A stretch of DNA of 64,000 bases from Tubiluchus corallicola (GCA_030141605.1 JAQGDQ010000553.1:1-64000), one strand, 5' to 3'. Counted from the first letter of the stretch, positions 10,796-52,434 are shown. Notes: generated by a model from the letters alone, not told the origin. Program-made: numbers and translations.

Positions 10796-12600
10796 TAATG
10801 CTTCACTGATTTAAAAACAAAGTAATCATATATAAATAGCTAATGACCTTGAGTAGGTGGTTTAAGGCAATTAGTGAATGAACATAATAAAACTGCTCCC
10901 GTAAAGAATATGAAAGTATCCGAATATGAAAGAACTTAAAGCATCCGAATCCGACCAAACATCTTCAGGAACGGTCAGCGAGAAATATTCTAACCCAGTC
11001 TTCACACAATATTGTCACCATGTTGACAAGATCTTGACAAAAAATACGTTTAAAAAATATTGTCATCAAGTTGATACAAATATATGATATTTTTGTCCAA
11101 TATTGGAAACATATGGTTTACAAATATTGATAAAAGATATTGGTACAATGTTGTGGCAAGTCCACATTTCCATACGGTACCACATTTGCAAAAAATGTTG
11201 TGACAAATTGGTGTAATATTGTCGTGCTGCCTGGAAAGTCACCGTAACAAAGTTAAGTACAAGTTTGCTGTAGTCCAGAACTTTTGTTTTCTTACGTGCA
11301 TAACAACACAGAAATAATAAATTATAATGATCAGATCTTATTTTTTAAATACATCTTGACAGTCCTCAGAAAACTTCTTACCATTCGTTGTGTTATTGCT
11401 GGTTTGCTAAATTAGATACTCCTGTTTTATGGATTAGAAATCAATGCTTTCTATGAACAAATATTTTTAAGTTGAGGTATCCATGCATTATCATAAGCCC
11501 ATTAACGTCTATTACAGGCACTGGGCAAAAATTCTAAAATAAATTCGCCTCAAAACAAATAAATACAGTAATTAATCCAGTGAAAGACTAGACCCTACTA
11601 TGTCAGTGGCTTCTCAACATAAAATATTTTTTTAGAAAAAACATTCTAGGGAAGCCTTTGCCAATAGAAAATTCTTTTCTGAAGTTTTTTTCTAGGAAAA
11701 TGATTTTCCGGAAAGTGGTAGAATATTCAGACTCGTTGCCATGCGGTTTACATTAAAATACGAAAACAGAAAAAATAGAAAAAAGCCACAACCAGAAAAA
11801 CATATACTACCAAATAACAAGAAACACATCATTATGTACTAATTGTTTGCCAAATTATCTTAAATTGATCTTTGGTGCACGACTCATACGGTTGATTAAT
11901 TAGAAATAATAACTGCGTGATGGCATTGGGCCTATTTATCTGAAAGATACGCATGTCGCCTGACGAAACTATTTATCTCGCTTTACTGCTTTGATTTGTT
12001 TGGATTGAATTATTACTCGAGGTGCAAGATAATGAAATAGAAGTGCTTCGGTCAACCCTTCCGTCGTAATAAGTAACTGTCGTTACTAATAATCATTATC
12101 AGCCTTACTACTGCCACAAAATGGTGCAACTAATGTTTATGGCTACAACGTTGTACTTATGTAGAAAACGCATTTATTATATTAAAATAATTAGCCCTTT
12201 ATTTTAATTGTATATAGGCGTGTGTAACCCCACTTTTATGTAGGCTCACTTTTATAAATTAATATCAAATTAACTTATGTTTTCTGTGTCAATTCAAGTG
12301 TTGCTTTTTCACAACAAATTTCTTTAGCATTCTGGATGGCATGTAGCTACTTCTATTAAATTTTTCCATAAAGTTATTCCTTCAAACACTCGACAGTTGA
12401 TAAGTTAAAAAAGGTTTGCTCGAGTAATACTTTTTAGCATCATTCTCATTCTCCTAAAACATAGAGTACACCATCTCAGCTAATGAAATCCCCCAACTGA
12501 AAGAATGCGCAGAGATATGAAGAGCAATGCAAAAGAACTTCAAAGTTCTATTGATATATTAAAGCACGCTGAATTAAGTGCTGAATGACAATAGGTTTTT
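10796..12600. other. Intergenic DNA flanking the element
   Basis: AT-rich, stops in all frames. Around 11000-11220 there are several imperfect copies of a short motif like AATATTGTCACCATGTTGACA, a degenerate local repeat. One copy of a dispersed repeat lies at 11490-11625. No gene is supported. Confidence 0.4.
11490..11625 (+). repeat. Dispersed short repeat, copy 1
   Basis: Shares AGTAATCCAG, AGACTAGACC and CTATG(T/C)CAGTGGCTTCTCA-type words in the same order with copies at 13735-13865 (+) and 18600-18760 (-). Probably a SINE or short non-autonomous element. Ends are not defined. Confidence 0.65.
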
Positions 12601-12618
12601 CTTTTTGTCTGTGAGCCA

Positions 12619-12972
12619 TTAGTCATTTGTGGTGCTTGTAAAAAGTGATGCTTTGAAGGTGTATAAGCTTACACAAAAGAATACAATAAAAGGTTGTAAG
12701 CTCTTAAGTCGCACTTTCGCTGAAGACATAGTCGTCAGTAACAAAGTCGTCAGTGCTCTATGAAGACGTAAATTATAAGCTTCTGAAAATTCTTCTCTTT
12801 GAATATTAAATTTGTGTAACTGTTCATCGGTCAGCGTATTTGGGTACGTTTTGTCAAAGATTTTTGTGTGACTGTCCAACTTCCCATAACCTTGGTTTTG
12901 CAGGTCTCTCAGAATAGAAACTATTTCATCAGTCGCTAACTTTTTCTGTTGGTTTTGCTTGTACTGTTTCAT
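12619..12972 (-). other. 117-codon ORF, unrecognised
   Basis: Begins MKQYKQNQQKKLATDEI and has a hydrophilic N-terminal two thirds with a plausible coding composition. The last 25 residues are hydrophobic. It lies just downstream, on the same strand, of the decayed LINE fragment at 13260-13450 and may be part of a mobile element. No known domain was recognised. Chance cannot be excluded. Confidence 0.25.
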
Positions 12973-13259
12973 TACACATGGCTTTATACACAGTAAACAG
13001 TTCCCTAACTTCCTTTAACTTTCGGAAAATGTTAACTTGCGGAAATTCAAACCAATTTGCCTGATTTCATGGTCATTTTTTAAAACTTAAAACAACAGAT
13101 GAAAAAGACTCCACCAAAGAGCAAGACAGCTTAATATTGGTAAATTTTGTGCTGTTTGCTCCGATACCGTTTCACCTTTTGTTGTGCATTAGGGTATCAT
13201 CGTTTTCCCAGCAAAATATTCCTTTTTTCTTCAAAATCCCATTCAGTCTATTGTAGACA

Positions 13260-13550
13260 TTGAGGTGTTACCATTCATTAGAGCATTCCACCCACTTCTA
13301 TTTTCAGCTAACAGCATAAGTTCTTCTGCTGCTAAAGCTAGGTTTGGTTGAAGTTGTTGAACATCTTTATTTACCTTAGCTACTCAAGTTGATTTTTGGT
13401 TTGCGTGGACGTTTTTGCCACGTTTTAAGACTTCCTTTAAAGCGATTCTTACTGGTGTTTCACTTGGTGTCTGAAAAGGTGACTTAGCCACACTTTTGAC
13501 TTTCGGGGCTTGAGTTTTCAAATGCTAGGAATTTCTTTCGTTCTTCATTT
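13260..13550 (-). pseudogene. Decayed LINE reverse-transcriptase C-terminus
   Basis: Minus-strand frames give VNKDVQQLQPNLALAAEEL then LAENRSGWNALMNG. This resembles the end of many endonuclease/reverse-transcriptase ORFs, where a DLxxL..A..LAxDRxxWR pattern closes the protein. Upstream, KRPRKPK is in another frame, so frameshifts have accumulated. Fragment only. Confidence 0.5.
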
Positions 13551-13734
13551 TTGATTATGTACGGCCATCTTATCTTTAACACTTTATTAGAAGATTTCTA
13601 TCAAACGTGTCATATTGCTTTTCTTGAGTAATCATTAAACCCCATGTTTCACTGTTGTTCATAAATAAATATACTAGTAACGTATGCATTAAATAATCAA
13701 AGCCTTGTGTTAAATATCATCATCATCATCACAT

Positions 13735-13865
13735 GCCCATTTCGTATATTGTAGAAATAAAAGCAATCTGCCCTTGAGACAGGTAAACACAGCAGTTAAT
13801 CCAGCAAAAAGCTAGACACTGCTATGCCAGTGACTTGTCAGCACCACTTCCGATACAAAGATGAA
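13735..13865 (+). repeat. Dispersed short repeat, copy 2
   Basis: Contains TGCCCTTGAGACAG, AACACAGCAGTTAATCCAG and CTATGCCAGTGACTTGTCA. The order matches copy 1 and the inverted copy in TMX2 intron 3. Confidence 0.75.
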
Positions 13866-14029
13866 TATACTCCGCAAATCACTGAACACATCCATCGAAT
13901 CAAATCAAATCATTTGTTGCTTTTCTCACATGCATGTAACTAAAGTATATCGCTAAATAAAGGCTTACTGGCTAGCAATTGAATTAACTGGCTGATGGAG
14001 AGAAGTACTGACTCAATAACTTACTGGTC

Positions 14030-14140
14030 GAATGATAATTTTACTCGCTGACTGACTAACTGGCTGGCTCCTTGACTGGCTGGCTATAGTTGACCCACTG
14101 TCTGACTGACGAACGAGGAAACAAACGAACCAACCAACCT
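14030..14140 (+). repeat. Degenerate CTGA/CTGG tetranucleotide tract
   Basis: Runs of CTGACTGACTAACTGGCTGG type, followed by AACGAAC/AACCAAC repeats to 14140. Confidence 0.8.
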
Positions 14141-14149
14141 TGCCGCCCA

Positions 14150-14907
14150 ACTTCAACTTATGAAGTTAGGGTGAGGGTTGGAAAATAGGCGTCTTAATAT
14201 AGGCTAGAAAAGTAGCCGTTTGCTAAAGGTAATGATTTGTGTCCAAGTATAACCCACAATTAAGGATAATTGTGAAACTGACGACTTTATTAACATTCAT
14301 AAGCGATAGTGAGATTTTAGTGCAGTTAGCAACTTTTCGCATTGTTAGCAATCCTTTAGCAGCAAAAAATCAGTTTTTGTTTTGCTAACACTATTAGCAG
14401 TTTTTATCATGGTTATCATGCATTAGCATATTTAGAGCAGTTTCGTTTAATTAGCAAGCATAGGCGGCTATAGACTATTTAAAATTATTATCATTGTTAT
14501 TAAAAAACTGTGAGTATTATGGTTCGTTCTGTTAGTGTGGCTAGTATTACTATTACAGTTTGAAAAGGGAAACACTTTCGATCTAGCCTGGGTGAACGTT
14601 CAGCCGGTATATCCTGCCATATCAGCTTCTCAAACGCCCTAACTGACCAACTGTACGAGTAACTGCGGTCAACCAGATTGGTCTTAAATCGTCAATGCGT
14701 CACAGTTCGTCGTGTACCACTGTACACGTTGTGTGGCGGTCGTAAATAAACCTGCGATTCGCTTTTCATGTTCGGGAAGTCGTGCTTGTAAAAGATGTCA
14801 GCCCCGTTTGTCTTGCACTGATTTGGTTGTGAATATTTTGCATTAATGATTACCTAAATGTGCGAAAATAGCATTCATTTGCGCTTTGGCTACACTAAAA
14901 TATCGTG
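14150..14907. promoter_or_regulatory. TMX2 upstream region
   Basis: Contains several TTAGCA/TGCTAA words between 14220 and 14460 and a more GC-rich, less repetitive part at 14570-14790 just before the TMX2 start. The promoter presumably lies here. No TATA box or specific site can be assigned with confidence. Confidence 0.3.
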
Positions 14908-17900
14908 ATGGGAGTAACTCAGGAGCAGATAAAAAACCTCATCCATGTTCATTATATTGGAAATATCATTTTGGCTATCATATTTTTTATTCTAAGAACG
15001 GTACCCCCTATGTGTCGGGCTGTTTTCCCAGCTTCTGAAACGGTGTGCTCTTTAGATTGGGTAATTTCCATTAACACTTTTACTGTCATCGTGTAGCTGT
15101 GTCATTTTAAATTAACATAATCGAGTCAACCTACTTAATAACATGGTTGTGAAAAGACCAGATAAAGTCACATCCTTTAAAATAAAAATGAGGTGTTGAA
15201 CTGGCAGAAGGATCCTTATAGGCTGTCCACGCGGTCATTCTAAACACAGTCCTGTGTCTAGTTTGTCATTGTTGAAGGACCATATGGATGCACACACTGG
15301 CCGTCAAATTGGAATGGCATCATTCAAGTTTGACAATATCAAATACGTCTTATATTTCGTCAGAGTTGGTTCGTCATTCTTGGAATGAACAGCCAATAAT
15401 AATGCACCCTGGTGACTCAGCTAAAAGTGCCAATTTACAGTGGACACCAAACTGTGCACCTTCTGTCAGTAAACACAGTGAATTAATAGCAAAAATTGTC
15501 AGTATTTTATATGTGAGTGCAAACTTTGCTTGTATGACTATATGAAGGTGAAGACGGGAGTAGATAATATACAGTAGATTCTTTATACTTATACAGGGAA
15601 ATGTGCAGATACTTGCACTTCTGTTATATAGACTAATTTGCAAAAACACAAGCTATCGTAATTTGACAATCAGGTCCTACTCTTTCTGCATTAGAGAAGA
15701 AAATTTGTCAATCAAATGTAGCCAATAGGGCTGTCACGTTTACATATGTAAACACGAGCATTTAGTTTAATTACTCTCTAAACATTTATGGATTTCTGTA
15801 AACGATAAATAGTTGGCATAAACTTATTTCTTTAGTGACCTAGGCAGTAATAATTGAATCATTTGCTTTTCTTAAAAAGAATATGTACACTAATTAGTCA
15901 ATTAATCGCTTTTAGCTCCTGAAATATTTCTTGCTTCATTTCTTTGCCGCAATCAACTTTTTTACTCAAACGTTTTTTTTTCGTTTCAGCTCATTTTCCC
16001 TTTACAGCGCATGGTAAAATAAAGCTTGTTTTCATACAAACGCTTTGGCACTCTTTTTAGAAATAAAGAGAACACATTTTCAACATTTAGTTTTGTCCAA
16101 AGTAACTATACATGAAAATTGATCATGTGGACAGAGTTCAGTGTTTTGAATGTCATTCTTGTGAATGTCAGTGTCTTGACAGTCAGTATCTAAAGTGTGA
16201 ACTATGCATTAGCCATATTCAAGTGTATATCATTCTTCCTCAATAAGATGTATAGCGTATGAAATTGTCCAGAAGCAGTTTTCCTTATCACTCTATTGTT
16301 TACTGACCAGACTTAGGAGCTCTTAACTTCAGACGCTAAGTAACACCACTCATCCATACTAATATGTAGTATCATTTATGTATAATATATCAGAATTCTT
16401 TATTTTGTCTCTGGCAAGTTGAACCTAAAGGCATTTGCATGAAATAAAGTGCTAATCAAATTTAATACACTTTCGGTGGTAATTAAAAGAAATGGGCCTC
16501 ATACATTCGAAATTGATTGGCAAAGGCAAGATACCATATGTTCTGTAAATGTATGAGCTACAGAGACTTAGTCGTGTAACACTGAGTTTCAATCCATTCA
16601 AGCAGTGTTTCCACACAGCTGACGTATTATTAATTTCTTTACCAACTGTTCCTTAATCATTAGTGGGTAAACAGATATTTTGTTTTACTAGGTGTCGTGT
16701 TATTCTTTGCTTGGTTACGATTGATTTTGCTGATTGATTCTTTTTGCAGTCAGAATGGCAGATTTGTACATTCCTTGCTGTGATTGTTATTTTCAAAAAT
16801 AAAAAGCAAGGTAAGTTCGGCAGCTAAAAAAATTAATCATGGAACAGATATTAGTGAATTTTTACGCAAAACTCAAAAGTTTGATTCAAAAGTTTTCTTT
16901 GACTTATATCCATGCACTCTGCATGTTCTTGTTATAGAAGTGCCGTATAAAATCAGAACCTTCTACTTGTCATTAGCAGCATTTTAATTGTCTGCCATCC
17001 TAAAATTAATTGAAGCCAATTATGTAAATAAAATCCAAGTTTATTTCATATAAATATGCGATTAGTTAGTAGTTGATGATTCCTTAGCTTAGAAATAAAA
17101 TGTTTTGAAACAAATTACATGTTTAGTGAATACGTTTAATAATAATAATTTTTGGAGTGAAATCATGAGGCACTAATGTTACAGTAGCTTGTCTTGAATT
17201 TTTGAAACTACTGAAAATATGAACCTTGCACGAACTTAAGTAAGAGTGCCACTAGCCGAATCAATATATTTATACTTGTACTTGGAATTTGTTGTCATTC
17301 TTGAAAATTCCATTGATCTTTCCTTTAAAAACTAATCTTATGTTTATTATTTATCTTTATTAAGAGTTTTTTTTTACTTCAAATTTGATTCGAGCCTAGA
17401 ATTATAAATTTGAATAAATGCTCACAACAACTGTGTATGTTCTGTATCATTAAAATGTTGGAAACATCATGCAGTAGTACAATTTAGCTGAGATTTCTGC
17501 ATGCAATTTTTAAACAGAATATTACAGTTTTTGTGCAGAATAAAATTAAGTAATATGCATGACCTTTGTTAGACTTCTTTTTATTACCGATTTGAAAAAA
17601 ATATTCGAAATCCTTAAAACTGAATTTGTATTCAGTTCGGATTCGAAAATGCTGATATTCCGTTTGATTCGAGTTTGAAAGTTTGAAGGTCACAAATTCT
17701 ATTCGATTTCCCTTGTAATTTAATGTGGCGCAAAATTTATTTATATAGCGCACTACATCGTTTAAAATCTCAGCACACTGAACAATAAAATACATTTAAA
17801 ATTCATAAGAAACATAAGATTTAAAAATTTAAAATAATTCGTCACGAAAAGTATTCATCACATTTCGCTTTCTGGTTGAGAACGCTCCGCCTACTGACAA

Positions 17901-20900
17901 TAGTAGTAGTTATTATTGTAATTACTTATTTTACCATTATGATTTGCACATTTTTAACCACTTTCAGCAAACTGGGTTGCATATATCACCAATTCTTGCA
18001 TGTACAGCAAAATGGCTTCGCTGGTGCTTTTCTTCAGATACGATCCAAAGTATGCGATTATATATGGAATAATAGCCTTAGGTAAGTCTAAGAACAGTGC
18101 TGTGTGTGCATTATTTGTAATTTAGTACATTATACAAGTAGGTGACAGTACTGCCACCAAGGCTAGATTAGTATAGACTAGTATAGGCTGCAGCCTAGAG
18201 CCTCTCAAACTTTGGTAGCATTTGGTAAAAAATCTCTTTTTCACTGTTGCTGTATTGAAACGTGCTAATTTGGCTTGCATTAAATAGTAGCTGTTCTAGT
18301 TTATTTTTAAAGAATTTGAAATAACTTTGCTTCAAGCTATGTAAATGTCGTTAAAATATATCTCGCATAAAAATATTGAAGACAGGTGAGGGCAAGTTAG
18401 GCGGTGGCTTCGTTTGAAGAGGCCTCATTATTTCATTAGCCTCGGGACCAAAAAGATCATAATCCGGCCGTGGCTGCCATTTTCTTTTTTCCTGCATAAC
18501 TTATCAAGACGTGTGGTATACAGCTTCATCAACAACTAAGCCATTTCACCACAGAAACAGTCTATATCATTGTTACATTAGTATATATAACTCTGTATTG
18601 TAAAATATAGGCTCGAAAGCGGTGGTGACAAGCCACTGGCATAGTAGTGTTTAGTTTTTTACTGGCCTACTGCTGTGTTTAACTGTCTTGAGGGCAGTTT
18701 TCTTTTAGAATTCTGCCTGCCTCATGTCTACAGTAGACGTAATGGGTGTATGATAATGAAGATTGTGGTGAATATAAAAAAATATAATCGTACTTTGTAA
18801 TTTTTATTTTATGCAGTTTGGCACACTGCAATCCGGAATCCAACATTGATTAGCAAGGCCAATAAAATGGGCCCAGAAATAATTTTATGGGCGATCATCT
18901 ATCCGTTTACTAGCTAGGCCCATGTCTGTTCCCCTCGCATTTGCCCTTGATGCGATTTACAAGTTGTCAGTACTGTATGTTACTGAATTAGAAAAAACTG
19001 TGTCAAGAAATGGCTACTAAGCATCAGATATTACACAGAATTTATCTCTGTGCTATTACATTTAAATTTTGTCATTTTGCTGGCTTTACTTTATTAAAAA
19101 TATTGTTTTTCTGATGATGACTAGCAGTGTGTAACAGAAGAATTGTATTTTCCTAACAAAAAATTCAATAAAATTTATTATATAGTGTTGATTATGAAAA
19201 GGATATTATTCTTAAACACTTTACTGTTTTTGTATATTTATTTGCTTGTAAAACTTATGTTAGATTTGTTAGTTTGTAAATAAATAGTCATTTACTGATA
19301 ATTGCATTTCAAGAATATTTCATGTTTATTTACTTGCTGTACAAAGAAAAACTGGTTCAGTTCTTCTGACGTTCTTATAATGTTTTAATAATTGTTTGAC
19401 AGTGCATTTTGTTCTCTGTCCTGAGCCAACGTATCATGGTCCAGAGGAAATCACGTATTTCAGAGGACCACATCTAGAGGTAAGACCAAGAGATTGTGAT
19501 AGTGTTGCTTTCTCTTACTTATCTTAGAATTCTACTATAATCTAGTAGTAAATCATATTAATTATAATATTAACACTGTGTTGCATGAAAAAGTATTGGT
19601 AAACAAAGCTGAATTACCTCAACACCAAATTTATTATTTGTCACCACCAATTTAACACAACAAAAATTTAAGTTTCAATCATAGGTTAAAATTTATAGTC
19701 TGAGTTTTAGAAGTTGCAAAACCATTTAAATAGTGATTTACATTCATAAATTTTATTAGTCCATTTTAAAGAATTTATTATGGCGAACAAAAATCTATGC
19801 AAACATTTTGACCTTATTTTTCCGGGATTTGTTTTTGCACCTTTAGGATGAGATTCAGTCAGACACTCGGATTACCTGGCTTGTGTGCTTCTATGCTGCC
19901 TGGTCACCAGACTGTGTTTCATTTGCACCTGTGTTTGCCAGCATGTCTATTAAGTAGGATACTTCTAGACTTCTAGACACAACAGTAAAGATTTTTACAA
20001 GATAATTTTATAATGCATAAAAATGGGCAAATTTAGTTTTTTTTATATTGGTATAGTTCAGATTGATGATTATAGGAATTCTTGGAACTTTTTATTAAAA
20101 AAATTGATTTTATTTGTTCTCCCCACTTATTCACTCACTCATTCACGATCTTGTTATTTTACCAGATTACTGGAAAGGGAAGCAATAAGTCTGGAGGCTT
20201 TTGTGACAGATATGTCAAAACTTACATTAATTGATATAGAAATATTAGCTCACTAACTATACCGCTATCATTAAATTGTTATTTTATTTTCAGATACTCT
20301 TTACCAAACTTACGATTTGGAAAAATGGATGCGAGTCGTTATCAGACCTTAGCTGAGAGGTAGTCGTATTTTTAAACATCTTAGAAAAATTCCACGGATG
20401 AAATTTTGCAGTTAAGGCAGTGAACATCAACTAGTTTTGTCAGCAAACAAAAGTTTTTATTTTTAAAAGTGACTAGCTGACATGATAATTTGGCTGAGAT
20501 CACGCAACTGCTGTATTAAAACCTTTTCTGTCTTGTATATACAGCACCTTAAATGAATTATTTATTTACAAATTTGAAATTAATCTATTTCAGCTATTGT
20601 AGGCTGTAGTTCTGCTTGTTGTTTAAAACACTCACACACTGAAGGTGAATGCTGTAATGTAGTCGAATTGTTTGGAATTTCATTATTAAATGTTCTTTTT
20701 TCTTATTTGAGGACGCTATAATGGCACTATCATATACCCCTACCTCCTACCTACCCCTCGATATCATACCAATGTAGCTTTTTGTACCCTTTATTCTTCC
20801 TCCGCCCAAGGACAGGCCATAACATCATGTGTTAATTAATAGGAAACCATCAGTGGATTCTGCTTGTATTGGCGACAGTGGCAGTAGGCCCAATTCCCTG

Positions 20901-22864
20901 AACTCGTTTAATTCTTGTCGACCCATTCTGCAGTTTCCTCCACCTCACGGCCGATTACAACCAGCCATTTATTGCTCCACATCGCTACCAAATATACTGG
21001 ACGAGTTGGTTGTTCTCTTAATTGCACCACAGCCAGTGGCACATTCTGCTGCTTTGGGCATTGACGACAACATTTCAGGTGTGCCTTCGCTGATTTCTGA
21101 GATACATGATAAACGTGTGAAAAAATCGTGAAGTCAGATAACGATATCATGACTAAATCATCTACCTACCTTGCATTATAATGATGTTATCAAGTCCTTT
21201 ACCAAATATGTACCCTAAACTTTATATTGTTATATGTGGCTGACCCCCTAACTAGAGAAATCAACTTTCTGCGTGTCAATCCTGCCTTTTAGAAAAATTA
21301 TAAAATGTCATAACAGACTTATGATAACGTAAATTTGAACTGATTTTAATGAACCAGAGACTTCGGTTAGATCAATAATCTCTCATTCATTTAGTTCTGT
21401 TGTCTAGGTTACGCATAGATGTATCGGCGACAAGTAAGCAATTGCCCACAGTAATCCTTTTTCAAAGAGGAAAAGAACAGCGAAGGCGTCCGTACATTGA
21501 CGTGAATGGGAAAGTTACCCGGTTTGTGATGGCCGAGGTAAGCTCGAAACTTAGAAATACTAGATTAATCATTCATATTAATGCTTGGCACACGGATTCA
21601 ACAATAATGACATTATTTCTTGTGTTCAATATGAAGCAGTCAGTGACTATTAATTCAGGATTAATGAGCATTAGTGTGTGGAACCGGTAGTCTAATGGTT
21701 ACTTTGTAGAACTAACATTTCGAAAGTCTGTGGTTCAATTCCCAGTTTAAAATCAGTTTTTTTATGCGGTCTAATAATTATGGTTTTTCTAGCAGTTAAA
21801 AATTAATTAAAACCAGTTAAATGAAACATAATCCTGCCTTCCACATGTAAATAATTAACAAAATATCCAGCAATTCTTGGAGGAAAAATTCTTCTTAAAC
21901 TTCTCCAACTCGATTATAATTCAGAAACGACTGAAACAGGAGGTGTCGTCAATTTCTTCTAACTTGGTCCAATTTTAATTAAAATTCAGCCATTTAAATG
22001 CTCGCAATTGAAAAACGGGACTAGAAAAATATTTCGTGAGTATGCAATGTGTAAAGTCCTTAGCCTTTTAATCATCCTAACTTATGAAAGCACTGAAAAA
22101 ACAGCAGTGTAGCAAAGGGGGTCCCCAAGCGCAAGAGTAAGAGGGCGCAAAATACTACTACAGCAAAATTGCCTAGTCAGAGATCATCATAACTGATTTA
22201 ATTACTACTTAGAGCTTAGAAAAAAGACTAATGTTGTTACTTAGCAATGTATGTAGGATGCCACGTGCCTTAGCAGATCGATAATTTTGGGAGGAATAGT
22301 GGTGTTATTCTCTAAATGTCGGTTATATTATTGTGAAAACCTGTAGTGTTCTGTATCTTTCATAATTTTGCATGTTTTAACACTAGAGCCGGTTGTTTAA
22401 GGACTGTCACGTTACGTGCAACTGATGCATAGAAAAGAGTTATTCTGGTGCAGTACCGCAAATCAAACTCGGGGTGATTCTTAGAAAAAAATTCATACAT
22501 CTTTATCCCATCATTTGAAAAAGGAAAGTCGGGCTCAGTGACGCAAAAAACACACACCATTTGTGGCTTCACCACAAACAAATGAACAAAACATTAAAAG
22601 GTAGGGTGCCATAAATTTTTTTTCCCCGGGGTGCTACAAGCACTTGATATGCCGCTGAAGAACGTCAGTCTTCATCCGTTCCATTCACATAAATTTAACA
22701 TGATTTCTATACTTTTATTCTAGGAATATCTAGTTAAAGACCTCGACTTAGTAAACATATATGAAGAATGCAAGAAAAATCCATTGAAAATTAAGAAAAG
22801 CAAAGTTGCTGTTGGTGCGAAGTCTTCGGATACGAAACCAGCTACTGAAAAGAAAACCGACTAA
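14908..22864 (+). CDS. TMX2: Thioredoxin-related transmembrane protein 2
   Basis: Eight exons: 14908-15060, 16750-16810, 17968-18081, 19403-19479, 19847-19953, 20294-20359, 21408-21537, 22724-22864. All have GT/AG borders and join in frame to 282 residues (the human protein, as I recall, is 296). TMX2 is an ER-membrane protein of the disulfide-isomerase group, linked to ER redox and mitochondria-associated membranes. Hydrophobic segments lie near residues 14-34, 55-66 and 98-115. A thioredoxin-like domain follows, with TWLVCFYAAWSPDC at 145-158 and KQLPTVILFQRGKE near 202-215, which includes the conserved cis-Pro region. The active-site motif is SPDC, an S-x-x-C form typical of TMX2 and lacking the first Cys. 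The protein ends in KKTD, a KKXX-type ER-retrieval signal. The start is the first in-frame ATG after a GTG. A few extra N-terminal residues in another exon cannot be excluded. Introns hold several repeats. Confidence 0.93.
15061..16749 (+). other. TMX2 intron 1
   Basis: AT-rich, no recognised element. Open frames at 15288-15545 (+) and 15374-15649 (-) overlap each other and match nothing I recognise. Confidence 0.5.
18160..18480 (+). mobile_element. hAT-like non-autonomous element, copy 1
   Basis: In TMX2 intron 3. It matches 58895-59275 over its whole length through shared words such as GACTAGTATAGGCTGCAGCC, CAAGCTATGTAAATGTCG and ATTTCATTAGCCT. The ends are imperfect inverted repeats: GCTAGATTA at the left and ATAATCCGGCC at the right. 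Confidence 0.75.
18600..18770 (-). repeat. Dispersed short repeat, copy 3 (inverted)
   Basis: Reverse complement of the repeat at 11490 and 13735. It has TGACAAGCCACTGGCATAG, TGTTTAACTGTCTTGAGGGC and TCTACAGTAGACGTAATGGG. It is the most complete copy, about 165 bp. Confidence 0.8.
20700..21190 (+). repeat. TTAA-type repeat family, copy 1
   Basis: In TMX2 intron 6. It shares CAGTGGATTCTGCTTGTATTGG, CCCAATTCCCTGAACTC and the CTACCTTGCATTATAATG end with copies at 57498-57820 and 40936-41040. In frame, both long copies encode SVDSxxIG and then PNSLNSF, so the family may derive from a coding sequence. Confidence 0.7.
21680..21748 (+). repeat. tRNA-derived SINE head or tRNA pseudogene
   Basis: In TMX2 intron 7. 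It has a box-A-like GGTAGTCTAATGGTTA and a box-B-like GTGGTTCAATTCCC 34 bp apart. The acceptor stem is imperfect, so it is not called a functional tRNA. Confidence 0.5.
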
Positions 22865-23180
22865 AATGTTGAAAAGTGAAGTGATCCTTGGTTCAATGTT
22901 TCCCCAATGAAGGAAGGACAAAATTTGTAAATTTAATGTACATATTCTGCTCCAGCCAATTTCTCTTATTGTATGGATGAAAACATTTTCAATCATTTTT
23001 ACTTTACTGCTACATCTGTTTAATTATGTTACCTCTGTGAGTTTGAAATTATTTAAAATCTGGACCTAATTAACATTATTTGCATAATTAAATATAAACT
23101 TATTCTACAAGCATCAGTTGAAATGAAAAAGTTCATTTATTCATTGTACTGCTAAATTTATTTACAATTGTGAAAAATAC

Positions 23181-23186
23181 AATAAA
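23181..23186 (+). terminator. TMX2: Polyadenylation signal, TMX2
   Basis: AATAAA lies 317 bp after the TMX2 stop. A second AATAAA follows at about 23222. Either could serve. Motif only. Confidence 0.5.
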
Positions 23187-23557
23187 AATGATTTTTATAG
23201 CATAAACATATACACATTTACAATAAATGTCTTGCCACAAAACAAGTCAACTGGTTCCATTAAAGCATATGTAACGTAAAAATACACATTGCACAAAACA
23301 AGTTACCTACTGATAAGCTTAAAAGACACAATCAGGTTTTAATCTTCAACGTTGACTTTTTAAAATTTGCTTTGCTATTATAAACTGCATACAAATGTGT
23401 CTATTTGCAGTGTTCAACATAATTGTCAAAATTTTTCCCATCTGAAAACTTCAGTTTCATTTACAAACAAGGCATTCATTTATACACAGTTGAGTTAAGG
23501 CACATCAGTATGTTTCTTATGCCATTTTGCTTTTTATGCCGGTCTGTCGCTTTGTTA

Positions 23558-23563
23558 GTTTTA
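23558..23563 (-). terminator. DHX37: Polyadenylation motif abutting the DHX37 stop
   Basis: On the minus strand the stop TAA runs straight into TAAAAC, giving an AATAAA that overlaps the stop codon. Another minus-strand AATAAA lies near 23133-23160, inside the TMX2 3' end, so the two convergent transcripts may overlap. Confidence 0.4.

Positions 23564-52434
<28,871 letters not shown>

Noticed and set aside
15288-15545. 85-codon frame in TMX2 intron 1
   Set aside because: Overlaps an antisense frame, lacks a recognisable domain, and TMX2 exons 1 and 2 splice across it.
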